Source: Stutzerimonas stutzeri (GTDB lineage Bacteria; Pseudomonadota; Gammaproteobacteria; Pseudomonadales; Pseudomonadaceae). From it: 64,000 nt of DNA. A program made the position numbers and the translations under genes. The notes beneath the pieces are model-generated. The model had not been told where the DNA came from. It did no database searches and was given only the letters and a program-made list of their open reading frames with translations. This document shows, one piece after another, positions 49,908-59,040 of this stretch. Location of the stretch: the NCBI RefSeq assembly GCF_000219605.1, contig NC_015740.1, positions 3,844,001 through 3,908,000 on the forward strand. The letters run 5' to 3'. Each line of letters opens with the position of its first letter. The first letter of the stretch is position 1.

Positions 49908-51770
49908 GTGCACGCCGTCCTCCTTGCCCTGCTGCTGTGCCTAGGCACGTTCTTGCCAGCCCATGCCGATACCGCCCTGATCGGCGTGCATGACAGCGGC
50001 CGAAGTCTGAATGCCCATGTGGAATTGCTGAAGGATCCCGGCGCCGAGTTGAAGGTGACGGACCTGCAACGCCCTGAGGTGCAGGCGCGCTTTCAGCCGG
50101 CGCAGGGCAAGGCCAGCGTCGGCCAGAGCCCGCACCCCTGGTGGGTTCGGGTCACGCTGCAGCGGGCCAGCGACGCGCCGTCTCAATGGTGGCTGGAAGT
50201 TGGCTCGGTGACCCTGAAAGACCTGCGCATCTATTTGCCGGACGGCAACGGTGGCTGGACCGAGCGTCAATCCGGCGAGCTGGTCGGCTTTCACGAAGGG
50301 CGCGACCACGCCTACCGGCGCATGCTGTTCCGCCTGCCGGAGCTTAGCGACCAGCGCCCGCTGACCTTTTATCTGCGCAGCTACGATCCGGCCGGCAACT
50401 CCTTTCCGCTCAAGGTCTGGCAGCTCGACGCCCTGCAGGAGCAGGCAGTGGGCGAGAACCTGTTTCTCGGCCTGATCTATGGCCTGATCCTGGCCATGCT
50501 GCTGTACAACCTGTTCATCTTCCTCAGCCTGCGCGATACCGCCTATTTCTGGTACGTGATGACCACCAGCGGCGCGCTGCTGATGATCCTGGGCATGACC
50601 GGACACGGCTTTCAGTACCTCTGGCCGAACGGACCGGTGCCCTTCTGGCTGGATCGCATCAGCATCCCGGCGCTCTGGGGCTTCAGCGCCTGCCGCTTCA
50701 CCCAGACCCTGCTGCAGACCCGCCGTTTCGTGCCCTGGGCCCATCGCCTGCTGACCGTCGCCCTGTGCCTCTATGTCACGGCCGTGCTGCTCAACATCTT
50801 CGGGCTGCGCGCGTTCGGCGCCTGGGTCTTCGTCGCGCTGGCCCTGACCGCGATCCCGGCCTCGCTCTGGGCCTCGTTCCGCCGCTGGCGCCAGGGTTAC
50901 TTTCCCGCCCTGCTCTACCTCTGCGGCTTCGGCGTGATCCTGGGCAGCGTCAACCTGCTGTTGCTACGCGCCACCGGCGTGATTCAGCCGGCGGCCTGGA
51001 GCGGCTACGTCTTTCCGCTGGCGGTGGCGGCCGAATCCATCCTGTTCTCCTTCGCCCTGGCCTCGCGTATCCAGATACTCAAGCAGGAACGGGCGGCGGC
51101 GCTGGAGCATGCCGACCGGGAGAAGTCCGCGCGACTGAAACAGGTTCAGGCCAGCGCCGAACAGCTCAGCCTGGCGGTGGTGGCGCGTACCGCCGAGCTG
51201 GCACAGGCCAACCGGGACCTCAGCGAACGGGAAATCGAGCTCAAACAGGCCGCCTTCCACGACCCGCTGACCGAACTGCCCAATCGCCGCTACCTCATCG
51301 AGCGCGTCGAAGCCGCCATCGCCGAGGCCGCGCGGCGCGGTGAGTCGATTGCGCTGCTACTGATCGATCTGGACCACTTCAAGCCGATCAACGACGGCCA
51401 CGGCCACGATGCCGGTGATCTCCTGTTGCGCACACTGGGCCAGCGACTGCGCGGCCTGGTGCGTAGCAGCGACATGGCAGCCCGGCTGGGCGGGGATGAA
51501 TTCGCGATACTGCTGACCGGGGCAACCGTTGAACAGGATGCCGGGCAGGTCGCCGAACGCCTGTTGCACGAGCTGTCGTTGCCGGTGCCTTACCGGGGCA
51601 CCAGCCTGGCGGTGACCGTGAGCGTCGGCGCCGCGTTCTTTCCGCACCATGCCGAGGAGTTCAGCCCGCTCTACAAGGCCGCTGACGAGGCGCTCTACCG
51701 CGCCAAACAGCAGGGCCGGGCGAGCTGGGTCCAGCAGGACGGCCGCGCGCCGGCCGATCAGCCGATGTAA
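49908..51770 (+). CDS. nicD: 7TMR-DISM diguanylate cyclase NicD
   Basis: A 620-residue membrane cyclic-di-GMP synthase. A signal peptide (about 1-23, ending PAHA) leads to a periplasmic DISMED2 carbohydrate-binding-like domain, then seven membrane helices (about 180-390), a short coiled coil (REKSARLKQVQASAEQLSLAVVARTAELAQANRDL) and a GGDEF domain with GGDEF at 528-532 and an RSSD I-site five residues before it. The layout and position beside alr-dnaB match NicD (PA4929), which relays nutrient signals for biofilm dispersion. The start is a GTG behind GGGAG, fixed by the signal peptide. The 3' end overlaps alr by 13 bp in convergent orientation. Confidence 0.9.
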   Translation: MHAVLLALLLCLGTFLPAHADTALIGVHDSGRSLNAHVELLKDPGAELKVTDLQRPEVQARFQPAQGKASVGQSPHPWWVRVTLQRASDAPSQWWLEVGSVTLKDLRIYLPDGNGGWTERQSGELVGFHEGRDHAYRRMLFRLPELSDQRPLTFYLRSYDPAGNSFPLKVWQLDALQEQAVGENLFLGLIYGLILAMLLYNLFIFLSLRDTAYFWYVMTTSGALLMILGMTGHGFQYLWPNGPVPFWLDRISIPALWGFSACRFTQTLLQTRRFVPWAHRLLTVALCLYVTAVLLNIFGLRAFGAWVFVALALTAIPASLWASFRRWRQGYFPALLYLCGFGVILGSVNLLLLRATGVIQPAAWSGYVFPLAVAAESILFSFALASRIQILKQERAAALEHADREKSARLKQVQASAEQLSLAVVARTAELAQANRDLSEREIELKQAAFHDPLTELPNRRYLIERVEAAIAEAARRGESIALLLIDLDHFKPINDGHGHDAGDLLLRTLGQRLRGLVRSSDMAARLGGDEFAILLTGATVEQDAGQVAERLLHELSLPVPYRGTSLAVTVSVGAAFFPHHAEEFSPLYKAADEALYRAKQQGRASWVQQDGRAPADQPM

Positions 51771-52834
51771 CGGCGCGGCACCCGCCCGGTCACCTTGGTC
51801 AGCAGCTCGTAGCCGATAGTGCCGCAGGCCTGGGCGAGCTCATCGATAGGCATCTGTGCCCCCCACAGCTCCACCGCGTCACCGAGCTGCGCCTGCGGCA
51901 GGTCGGTCAGATCCACGGCGAGCATGTCCATCGACACCCGCCCGGCCAGCGGCACGCGCTGCCCATGGATCACCACTGAGGTGCCGGAAGGCGCGGTACG
52001 CGGATAACCATCGGCATAGCCGCAGCTGACGGTGCCGATACGCGAAGGACGCTGCGCCACCCAGCTCGCACCGTAGCCAACGCTTTCACCGACCGGCACG
52101 TCGCGCACCGCGATCAGCGCGCCGGTCAGCGTCATCACAGGTTTCAGTCCAAGCTCCCGGGCGCTCAGCTCGGCGAACGGCGTCGCACCGTAGAGCATGA
52201 TGCCAGGCCGGATCCAGGCCATATGCGCCTGCGGCAGGGTCAGCACGGCGGCGGAATTGGCCAGCGAACAGTGCTCGAACGGTAGCTCCAGCAGCTCTGC
52301 GTAGCGCTCCAGCTGGGTTTCAGTCAGCGCATGGCCACGCTCGTCGGCGCAGGCGAAGTGACTGATCAGATTGAGTTCGCCGACCTGGGCCGCTCCCTTG
52401 AGCCGCGCGTGACACTCGCGCAGGCCGTCCACGCTGAAGCCCAGCCGGTGCATGCCCGAATCCAGCTTGAGCCAGACGTTCAGTGGCCGCCCCAGTTCGG
52501 CGGCCAGCAGCCAGTCGGCCTGGCGCGCGTCCTGAACGGCGATGTCCAGCCCCAGCTCGGCCGCGCGCAGATACTCGGATGGCTCGAAGCAGCCTTCCAG
52601 CAGCAGGATGCGCGCCTCGGGTGCGCACCCGCGAATCACCTCCGCCTCTTCCAGGCAGGCCACGGCGAAACCATCGGCAATCTCGCGCAATGCCGTTACC
52701 GCCTCTGGCGCACCATGGCCATAGGCGTTGGCCTTGACCACGGCGAAGGCCTTGCGCTGGGGTGCGCATTGTTTGGCGAGCAGGTAGTTGTGACGAAGCG
52801 CGGTCAGGTCGACCGTGGCAACCAGCGGACGCAT
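51758..52834 (-). CDS. alr: Alanine racemase
   Basis: A 358-residue PLP enzyme interconverting L- and D-alanine for peptidoglycan. The PLP lysine lies in AVVKANAYGHG (Lys34), and the catalytic Tyr is in SVGYGASW; RPGIMLYG and GRVSMDMLAVDLTD complete the family motifs. The position next to dnaB argues for the biosynthetic Alr rather than the catabolic DadX. The start MRPLVATVDLTALRHN is standard; the frame upstream runs into the dnaB 3' region. Its last 13 bp overlap the end of nicD. Confidence 0.94.
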   Translation of the reverse strand: MRPLVATVDLTALRHNYLLAKQCAPQRKAFAVVKANAYGHGAPEAVTALREIADGFAVACLEEAEVIRGCAPEARILLLEGCFEPSEYLRAAELGLDIAVQDARQADWLLAAELGRPLNVWLKLDSGMHRLGFSVDGLRECHARLKGAAQVGELNLISHFACADERGHALTETQLERYAELLELPFEHCSLANSAAVLTLPQAHMAWIRPGIMLYGATPFAELSARELGLKPVMTLTGALIAVRDVPVGESVGYGASWVAQRPSRIGTVSCGYADGYPRTAPSGTSVVIHGQRVPLAGRVSMDMLAVDLTDLPQAQLGDAVELWGAQMPIDELAQACGTIGYELLTKVTGRVPRRYIG

Positions 52835-52958
52835 GGGACTGTTCCTGTACAACGGCGGGTGAGGCTGGAATCTTACTCCGCTCGGCACGACCGTGCAGAC
52901 CGGAACTCGGCGAGGGGCATGGACGACGCCCTGCCCCGACACCGAGCGAGGCGGACGA

Positions 52959-54353
52959 CTAGTCGTCGTCGAACTGGTAGCTGCCCGGCGCGAGGTTCTC
53001 GAAGCGCGAGTACTTGCCGAGGAAGGCCAGCCGGGTGGTGCCGATCGGGCCGTTCCGCTGCTTGCCGATGATGATCTCGGCGACGCCCTTGTACTCGGTT
53101 TCCGGGTGATACACCTCGTCGCGGTAGACGAACATGATGATGTCCGCGTCCTGCTCGATCGCCCCCGACTCACGAAGGTCTGAGTTCACCGGGCGCTTGT
53201 TGGGTCGCTGCTCCAGCGAGCGGTTGAGCTGCGACAGAGCGATCACCGGACAATTGAATTCCTTCGCCAGGCCTTTCAGCGAGCGCGAGATTTCGGAAAT
53301 CTCGTTGACCCGGCTATCGCCGCTGGACCCTGGAATCTGCATCAGCTGCAGGTAGTCGACCATGATCAGCGCGATCTCGCCGTGCTCGCGGGCCAGGCGG
53401 CGGGTCCGCGCACGCATCTCCGAGGGGCTGATGCCAGCGGTATCGTCGATGAACAGCTTGCGATCGTTGAGCAGGTTGACGGCCGAGGTCAGTCGCGGCC
53501 AGTCATCGTCATCGAGCTTACCGGCGCGAACCTTGGTCTGGTCGATGCGTCCGAGCGAAGCGAGCATACGAATGACGATAGAGTCGGCGGGCATTTCCAG
53601 AGAGAACACCAGCACCGCCTTGTCGGTACGCAGCACGGCGTTTTCCACCAGGTTCATGGCGAAGGTGGTCTTGCCCATGGACGGACGGCCGGCAACGATG
53701 ATCAGGTCGGCCGGCTGCAGGCCGCTGGTGGCTTCGTCCAGATCGGTGAAACCGGTGGACAGGCCGGTGATCGCCTCGCCAGCATTGAACAGGGTGTCGA
53801 TGCGGTCGATGGCCTTGACCAGAATGTCGTTGATGCCGATCGGCCCACCGGTCTTCGGTCGCGCTTCGGCAATCTGGAAGATCAGTCGCTCGGCTTCGTC
53901 GAGGATCTCCTCGCCGGTGCGGCCCTGCGGGGCATAGGCGCTGTCGGCGATCTCGTTGCTGATGCCGATCAGCTGGCGCAGCGTCGCCCGCTCACGAATG
54001 ATCTGCGCGTACGCCTTGATGTTCGCCACCGACGGTGTGTTCTTGGCCAGTTCGCCGAGATAGGCAAGGCCGCCGACCTGGGACAGGTGCCCCTCCTTGT
54101 CCAGCTGTTCGGACAGGGTGACCACGTCGAACGGCGAGTTGCGTTCAGCCAGGGCGAAGATGGCGCGGAAGATGAGGCGATGATCGTGGCGATAGAAGTC
54201 GCCGTCGGATACCTGGTCGAGCACACGCTCCCAGGCATTGTTGTCCAGCATCAGACCGCCAAGCACCGCCTGCTCAGCCTCGATGGAGTGTGGCGGCACC
54301 TTGAGCGCGGCGGTTTCCAGATCGTACTGCTGGGGGACACTGATGTCGTTCAT
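52959..54353 (-). CDS. dnaB: Replicative DNA helicase DnaB
   Basis: A 464-residue hexameric helicase that unwinds DNA at the replication fork. An N-terminal primase-interaction domain (HSIEAEQAVLGGLMLDNNAW) is followed by the RecA-like domain with Walker A AGRPSMGKTTF, Walker B IALIMVDYLQLM and the arginine-finger region near the C-terminus. There is no intein or other insert; the length is normal. The ribosome site is weak (only a GAG near -8). An intrinsic terminator (54388) separates it from rplI, so dnaB must have its own promoter or depend on read-through. Confidence 0.97.
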   Translation of the reverse strand: MNDISVPQQYDLETAALKVPPHSIEAEQAVLGGLMLDNNAWERVLDQVSDGDFYRHDHRLIFRAIFALAERNSPFDVVTLSEQLDKEGHLSQVGGLAYLGELAKNTPSVANIKAYAQIIRERATLRQLIGISNEIADSAYAPQGRTGEEILDEAERLIFQIAEARPKTGGPIGINDILVKAIDRIDTLFNAGEAITGLSTGFTDLDEATSGLQPADLIIVAGRPSMGKTTFAMNLVENAVLRTDKAVLVFSLEMPADSIVIRMLASLGRIDQTKVRAGKLDDDDWPRLTSAVNLLNDRKLFIDDTAGISPSEMRARTRRLAREHGEIALIMVDYLQLMQIPGSSGDSRVNEISEISRSLKGLAKEFNCPVIALSQLNRSLEQRPNKRPVNSDLRESGAIEQDADIIMFVYRDEVYHPETEYKGVAEIIIGKQRNGPIGTTRLAFLGKYSRFENLAPGSYQFDDD

Positions 54354-54376
54354 GGCACTCGAAATTCGAAACTACG

Positions 54377-54418
54377 GAAAAAACAAAGGGCACGTTCCAC
54401 TCGCGCGGAAACGTGCCC
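54377..54418 (-). terminator. Intrinsic terminator after rplI
   Basis: On the minus strand GGGCACGTTTCC and GGAACGTGCCC form a long stem with one bulge, followed by TTTGTTTTTT. It begins 40 bp after the rplI stop and ends the rpsF-rpsR-rplI transcript before dnaB. Confidence 0.88.
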
Positions 54419-54457
54419 GATGTTACTCGTCAGGCACCAGCGGTGCCAGACGACGGC

Positions 54458-54904
54458 TTAGCCGGCTACGACGATCAGCTTGACTGTCGCTTCGACGTCG
54501 GTGTGCAGGTGCACAGCCACGTCGTATTCGCCGGTCTGGCGAATGGTGCCGTTCGGCAGACGAACTTCGCTCTTGGCCACTTCGACGCCGGAGGCGGTCA
54601 GGGCATCGGCGATGTCGGCAGTGCCGATGGAACCGAACAGCTTGCCCTCATCGCCCGCGGTAGCGGTGATGGTGACTTCCAGTTCGGCCAGCTGAGCAGC
54701 GCGAGTTTCGGCAGAAGCCTTCTTCTCGGCAGCAGCTTTTTCCAGCTCGGCGCGGCGGGCTTCGAACTCGGCGATGTTGGCCGGGGTCGCAGCGGTAGCC
54801 TTGCCTTGCGGCAGCAGGTAGTTACGGCCGTAACCGGCCTTGACGTTTACCTTGTCGCCCAGGTTGCCCAGGTTGGCGATCTTTTCCAGCAGGATGACTT
54901 CCAT
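54458..54904 (-). CDS. rplI: 50S ribosomal protein L9
   Basis: A 148-residue ribosomal protein that binds domain V of 23S rRNA near the base of the L1 stalk. The N-terminal domain [36 protein letters not shown] is diagnostic; the connecting helix ([30 protein letters not shown]) and C-terminal domain follow. It is the last gene of the rpsF operon before the terminator. Confidence 0.98.
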   Translation of the reverse strand: MEVILLEKIANLGNLGDKVNVKAGYGRNYLLPQGKATAATPANIAEFEARRAELEKAAAEKKASAETRAAQLAELEVTITATAGDEGKLFGSIGTADIADALTASGVEVAKSEVRLPNGTIRQTGEYDVAVHLHTDVEATVKLIVVAG

Positions 54905-54925
54905 TTGAGTCTTACCTCTTAACTT

Positions 54926-55819
54926 TTAACCTTCACCGTTCGCAGGTCCCGCGCCGTTCTTGCCGGCCGCGCGACCACGAAAATCAAACAGACTGTCGAC
55001 AATGGCCAAAACGGCCAGTAGCGGATAAATCAACTGCATGAACAGCACCAGCGTGACGTACAGCCCCACCAGCCAGAACCGCGGCAGACGCCCCTGAGCC
55101 ACCAGTCCGTGCATCAGCGCGAGACCGGCGAACACCAGCGGCACACTGCACAGCGGCGTCAGCACGGCCAGCTGCGCACCGAGATTCGGCCCCAACAGCA
55201 TGCCCACCAACAGCAGCATCGCCAGCATCGGCGGAAACCGCAGCGCACGAAACTCGCTGCCGAAACCACCCGGGTTGTACAGCGCGGCCTGCCAGTAGCG
55301 CCCCAGCATCAGGCTCAGCAGGGTGACGATCTGCAGCAACGCGGCCAGCAGGCCGGTCAGCACGGGCACCAACAGCGACTCCAGACGCCCGCGCTCTTCC
55401 ACCGAAAGCTGCTGATAGGCCCCCGACAGCGCGTCGGGCAACACTTTCTGCAGTTCGCTGGCCAGCGCCGCAATCGGCTCGCCGAACACCGCACCGAGCG
55501 CCCAGACATACAGCAGTCCGAGGCCCACGCTACATACCATCACTCGCACCCACGACGCATGACTGCGCAGCAGGAGCGCCAGCCCCAGCGAACCGAGCAG
55601 TACCAGCAGGGTTCGCGGATCGCCGAAGTACCACCAGGCCAGGGCCGGTATCACCGCCCAGACCAGCACACTCAACGCATCGTTCAGCCCGCGTCGCAGC
55701 AGCACGAGACTGCCTGCGGCAGCGCTCAGCCAGAACAACATGGGCAGTGCCGCAGCACCGGCCACCACGAAGATGGCCTGCATGCGGCCGCGCATGATGA
55801 ACTCAGCCAGGGCGCGCAT
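54926..55819 (-). CDS. Predicted multi-pass inner-membrane protein in the rpsF operon
   Basis: A 297-residue protein with about eight hydrophobic segments (for example VVAGAAALPMLFWLSAAAGSLVLL and VRVMVCSVGLGLLYVWALGAVF) and a short soluble C-terminal tail. A similar protein (DUF2232/YybS-like by general pattern) lies between rpsR and rplI in other pseudomonads. The function is unknown. It starts 34 bp after rpsR and ends 21 bp before rplI, so it is part of the ribosomal-protein transcript. Confidence 0.8.
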   Translation of the reverse strand: MRALAEFIMRGRMQAIFVVAGAAALPMLFWLSAAAGSLVLLRRGLNDALSVLVWAVIPALAWWYFGDPRTLLVLLGSLGLALLLRSHASWVRVMVCSVGLGLLYVWALGAVFGEPIAALASELQKVLPDALSGAYQQLSVEERGRLESLLVPVLTGLLAALLQIVTLLSLMLGRYWQAALYNPGGFGSEFRALRFPPMLAMLLLVGMLLGPNLGAQLAVLTPLCSVPLVFAGLALMHGLVAQGRLPRFWLVGLYVTLVLFMQLIYPLLAVLAIVDSLFDFRGRAAGKNGAGPANGEG

Positions 55820-55853
55820 GCGATTTATCCTTTACTTCTGTCGACCAGCCGGA

Positions 55854-56084
55854 TCAACGGCCGTGGCTGTCGGTGTAGGGCAGCAGGGCCAGGTAGCGGG
55901 CGCGCTTGATAGCGGTGGCCAGCTGACGCTGATAACGTGCCTTGGTTCCGGTGATGCGGCTAGGAACGATCTTGCCGGTCTCGGAGATGTAGGCCTTCAG
56001 GGTGTTGAGATCCTTGTAATCGATCTCTTTCACGCCTTCGGCGGTGAAGCGGCAGAACTTACGACGACGGAAAAAACGTGCCAT
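55854..56084 (-). CDS. rpsR: 30S ribosomal protein S18
   Basis: A 76-residue protein of the 30S platform that binds 16S rRNA as a heterodimer with S6. The sequence [47 protein letters not shown] is diagnostic. It lies 28 bp downstream of rpsF. Confidence 0.98.
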   Translation of the reverse strand: MARFFRRRKFCRFTAEGVKEIDYKDLNTLKAYISETGKIVPSRITGTKARYQRQLATAIKRARYLALLPYTDSHGR

Positions 56085-56112
56085 GAAATAGGCTCCTCAA
56101 TAGATCCGTGGA

Positions 56113-56529
56113 TTACTCGTCAGCGTTGTTATCGCTGTCACTGTCGTTCTCGTTGGAGCCGTCAGTGTTGTCAGGGCGATCACGACGCTCGCGGCGCTCG
56201 CTACGGTTTTCCTCGGCCTTGAGCATTTCGGACTGCTCGGTCACGGCTTCGTCGCGACGAATGATCAGGTTGCGGATGACGGCGTCGTTGTAGCGGAAGT
56301 TGTCTTCCAGCTCGGCCAGGGCCTTGCCGCTGCACTCGACGTTCAGCATCACATAGTGAGCCTTGTGCACGTTGTTGATGGCATAAGCCAGCTGACGACG
56401 GCCCCAGTCTTCCAGACGATGGATCTTGCCACCGTCTTCTTCGATCAGCTTGGTGTAACGCTCCACCATGCCGCCGACCTGCTCGCTCTGGTCCGGGTGA
56501 ACCAGAAAGATGATTTCGTAATGACGCAT
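56113..56529 (-). CDS. rpsF: 30S ribosomal protein S6
   Basis: A 138-residue protein of the 30S platform; [29 protein letters not shown] and the Arg-rich RNA-binding region are standard. The acidic tail (SDSDNNADE, with [15 protein letters not shown] before it) is long, as in E. coli where RimK adds glutamates to the S6 C-terminus. The tail here ends in Asp-Glu. First gene of its operon. Confidence 0.98.
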   Translation of the reverse strand: MRHYEIIFLVHPDQSEQVGGMVERYTKLIEEDGGKIHRLEDWGRRQLAYAINNVHKAHYVMLNVECSGKALAELEDNFRYNDAVIRNLIIRRDEAVTEQSEMLKAEENRSERRERRDRPDNTDGSNENDSDSDNNADE

Positions 56530-56550
56530 AACTGCTCCTTACGGGTTGCA

Positions 56551-56573
56551 GCCTGCCGACGATGCGGTCAGGC
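56551..56573 (-). promoter_or_regulatory. Candidate S6:S18 autoregulatory hairpin in rpsF leader
   Basis: On the minus strand GCCTG-A-CCG-N6-CGG-CAGGC forms a bulged hairpin with a CCG trinucleotide 22 bp before the rpsF start. An S6:S18-binding leader motif with a conserved CCG is known in many bacteria. Assignment here rests on position and the CCG only. Confidence 0.4.
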
Positions 56574-56644
56574 AAGGAGTGAATGACTTGTTGTCTTGCT
56601 TGCAGAAAGGCGCGCAAACGCCTGCCATCCAGGCAAGGGGCGCC

Positions 56645-56673
56645 ATTCTAGAGAAGGGGCAACAGCGGCGCAA
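56645..56673 (-). promoter_or_regulatory. Sigma-70 promoter of the rpsF operon
   Basis: On the minus strand TTGCGC (56668-56673) and TAGAAT (56645-56650) are 17 bp apart, followed by a GC-rich discriminator (GGCGCCCC). It lies about 115 bp before rpsF. Confidence 0.65.
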
Positions 56674-56708
56674 GGCAAACTGGTGATTATTTAACCAGCA
56701 CGTGGTAA

Positions 56709-58868
56709 TCAGCCGCGCAGGGCCTCGCGCTCGGCGCGAATGCCGTCGAGCAGCTCGCGCACCTGGTGGATATCGTAGGGTTTGAGCATGGTGCGCAACC
56801 GCTCGACGCCGACGTCCGAAGCGTTGACGGCGTAGCCCGAGGCGATCACCACGGACAGTCGCGGATGCCGAGTCACCGCCTCGCGCGCCAGATCGATGCC
56901 ACTCATGCCGGCCAGACCGACATCGGTCAGCAGCACGTCGAACGGCTCCCGCGCGAGCGCCTCGAGCGCTTCCTCGGCTGTCTCGCTGGCCACGACATCA
57001 TGACCGAGCTCCATCATCACCTCGCCGGTCAGCATGCGCAGCGTGGGATCGTCCTCGACGAAGAGAATCTTGAGCGCACCGCCATCGGCCTCTGGCGCGA
57101 CAGCCCCGGAAGAGGACGGCGCGCCCGCCGACGCTGGCGCTGGTTCAGCCGAAAACTCCCTATCAGCCGCGCATGCCTGCTCGTCAATATGACGGGGCAG
57201 ATGCACACGCACGGCGGTGCCCCCGCGCTCGCCGCTTTCCAGGCTGACGAAACCGCCGCTCTGCTTGACGAACCCATAGACCATGCTCAGCCCGAGGCCG
57301 GATGCGTTGCTCGCCTGCTTGGTAGTGAAGAAGGGCTCGAACGCCCGGGCGCGGACGTCCTCGCTCATGCCGCTGCCTTCATCGATCACGCTGAGCAGCA
57401 CATAGTCGCCGCCCTGCCCCGACGGGGCATCGGCAGCGACCAGACGATTCTCCAGGCGCAGCACCACGCGGCCGCTGCCAGACATCGCATCACGCGCATT
57501 CGCGGCCAGATTCAGCACCACGCTCTGCAGATTGCCGACATCGACGAACACCGGCCAGGGCTGGCCGAGCACCTCCAGCTCCAGCTGCACGGCCGAACCC
57601 AGCGCGCCGTTGAGCAATTCATGCATCTGCTCGAGCAGCTGGGGCAGATGCACCTGCCTTGGCAGCAATGGCTGACGACTGGCGAAGGCCAGCAACTGCG
57701 AAGCCAGCCGGGCGCCTTTCTCCACGCAGCTGACGGCCGAATCCAGACGTCGGGCAGCGGTCTCGTCGCCACCGAGGCTGCGACGCAGCAACTGCAGGTT
57801 GCCACCGATGATCTGCAACATGTTGTTGAAATCGTGGGCGATGCCGCCGGTCAGCTTGCCCACCGCCTCCAGCCGCTGCGCCTGCTGCAGAGCCTGTTCG
57901 GCGACCTGCCGCTCCGCCTCGCTCTGCTCGAGCGCCAGGGTCCGCTCGCGCACCAGCTCCTCGAGATGTTCACGATAGCGCTGCAATTCCGATTCGTTGC
58001 GCTGCTGCTCGGTTACATCCTGACCCTGCACGAAGATGCCGGTGACGTTGCCCTCGTTCTCGATGATCGGCTGCAGCACGAAGTCCAGAATCGTCTCTTC
58101 CGGCTCCCGGTCCGCTTGGCGCTTGAGAAACAGCGACACGCGCTTGCCGATGTAGGATTGCCCGGTGCGGTAGACCTCGTCCAGCAGGTCGATCAGTCCC
58201 TGGTCGACAACTTCGGGCAGGCCCTCGCGAACCGTCTTGCCCAGCAGCTGGCGATGCCCGGTCACCTCTCGGTAGGCATCGTTGATCAGTTCGTAGACGT
58301 GATTCGGTCCGCGCAGGAAACAGACGAATCCAGGCGCCTGCGCGAAGAGGCGCCGCAACTGCTCGCCCTCGGATTGCAGCAGCCTGGCGCGGGACATGAC
58401 GCCTTGCTCGAGCTGCTGCACAGGCTGATGCCCTGCAGCCTGCTTCAGCGAATCCTTCATGGCCTGCAGCTCGGTGATGTCCGAGGTGTGCTGCAGGATG
58501 GCCACGACTTCGCCCTGCTCATCCAGGATTGGCGTGTGCGTGGCGCTCCAGTAGCGATCCTCGTAGACAGACCCGAGCGACGTGTGGCGGGCAATGGAAT
58601 AACGGATTACCGGCAGCGTATCGATGGCCTTACGGCTGAGCACGCGGGCAAAGGAGTCGAGCAGCTCCTGCACACGAGTCGTCTCGGGGCTGAGCGGGTC
58701 TGCTGCGAACGCTTCGTGAAGGCGCTGCCCCTGGATCTCCTCCAGCCTGCGGCCGGTCAGGGCCAGGTAGGCCGCGTTGGCATCCAGGATGACCAGATCG
58801 CGGTCGAGCAGAACATAGGCGTTCGGCGACAGCCGGAACAGGCTTTCAAAAGACGGGCGCTGCTGCAT
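56709..58868 (-). CDS. Hybrid sensor histidine kinase (PAS-PAS-HisKA-HATPase-REC)
   Basis: A 719-residue, probably cytosolic kinase without membrane helices. Two PAS domains (about 1-130 and 165-290) precede a coiled coil. HisKA (GGIAHDFNNMLQIIGGNLQLL, phospho-His in AHDFNN) and HATPase (NLAANARDAM, DEGSGM, GLGLSMVYGFVKQSGG) follow, then a linker of about 40 residues and a C-terminal receiver (ILFVEDDPTLRML, acceptor Asp in VLLTDVGLAG). The start follows GGAGG closely. It is isolated among housekeeping genes (rpsF downstream, rlmB upstream) and has no partner regulator; the cognate output is unknown. The HDFNN box defines the family of kinases with bulky sensor heads. Confidence 0.92.
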   Translation of the reverse strand: MQQRPSFESLFRLSPNAYVLLDRDLVILDANAAYLALTGRRLEEIQGQRLHEAFAADPLSPETTRVQELLDSFARVLSRKAIDTLPVIRYSIARHTSLGSVYEDRYWSATHTPILDEQGEVVAILQHTSDITELQAMKDSLKQAAGHQPVQQLEQGVMSRARLLQSEGEQLRRLFAQAPGFVCFLRGPNHVYELINDAYREVTGHRQLLGKTVREGLPEVVDQGLIDLLDEVYRTGQSYIGKRVSLFLKRQADREPEETILDFVLQPIIENEGNVTGIFVQGQDVTEQQRNESELQRYREHLEELVRERTLALEQSEAERQVAEQALQQAQRLEAVGKLTGGIAHDFNNMLQIIGGNLQLLRRSLGGDETAARRLDSAVSCVEKGARLASQLLAFASRQPLLPRQVHLPQLLEQMHELLNGALGSAVQLELEVLGQPWPVFVDVGNLQSVVLNLAANARDAMSGSGRVVLRLENRLVAADAPSGQGGDYVLLSVIDEGSGMSEDVRARAFEPFFTTKQASNASGLGLSMVYGFVKQSGGFVSLESGERGGTAVRVHLPRHIDEQACAADREFSAEPAPASAGAPSSSGAVAPEADGGALKILFVEDDPTLRMLTGEVMMELGHDVVASETAEEALEALAREPFDVLLTDVGLAGMSGIDLAREAVTRHPRLSVVIASGYAVNASDVGVERLRTMLKPYDIHQVRELLDGIRAEREALRG

Positions 58869-59040
58869 ACAACCTCCATGGTACGAGCCTGACGCCGCGT
58901 AACGAACCCAGCAAGGCTCCGAGTCTGGAGCCCTCAAGCAACATGATGAAAAGACGCTATCCGGCGAACCAGCCTGTGACAGCGATTGACCACAAAAAGG
59001 TCAGTCGGTTTCCGAACGAACCGGAAGGATCGGTCCGGGA

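Noticed and set aside
51758..53173. An N-terminally extended alanine racemase of 471 residues
   Set aside because: The extra 113 residues overlap dnaB in another frame and are Ser/Arg-rich; the normal Alr N-terminus is at 52834.
54388..54418. The rplI-dnaB hairpin as a REP-type repeat
   Set aside because: The T-rich tail on the minus strand makes it a classical intrinsic terminator, and no second copy was seen in the window.
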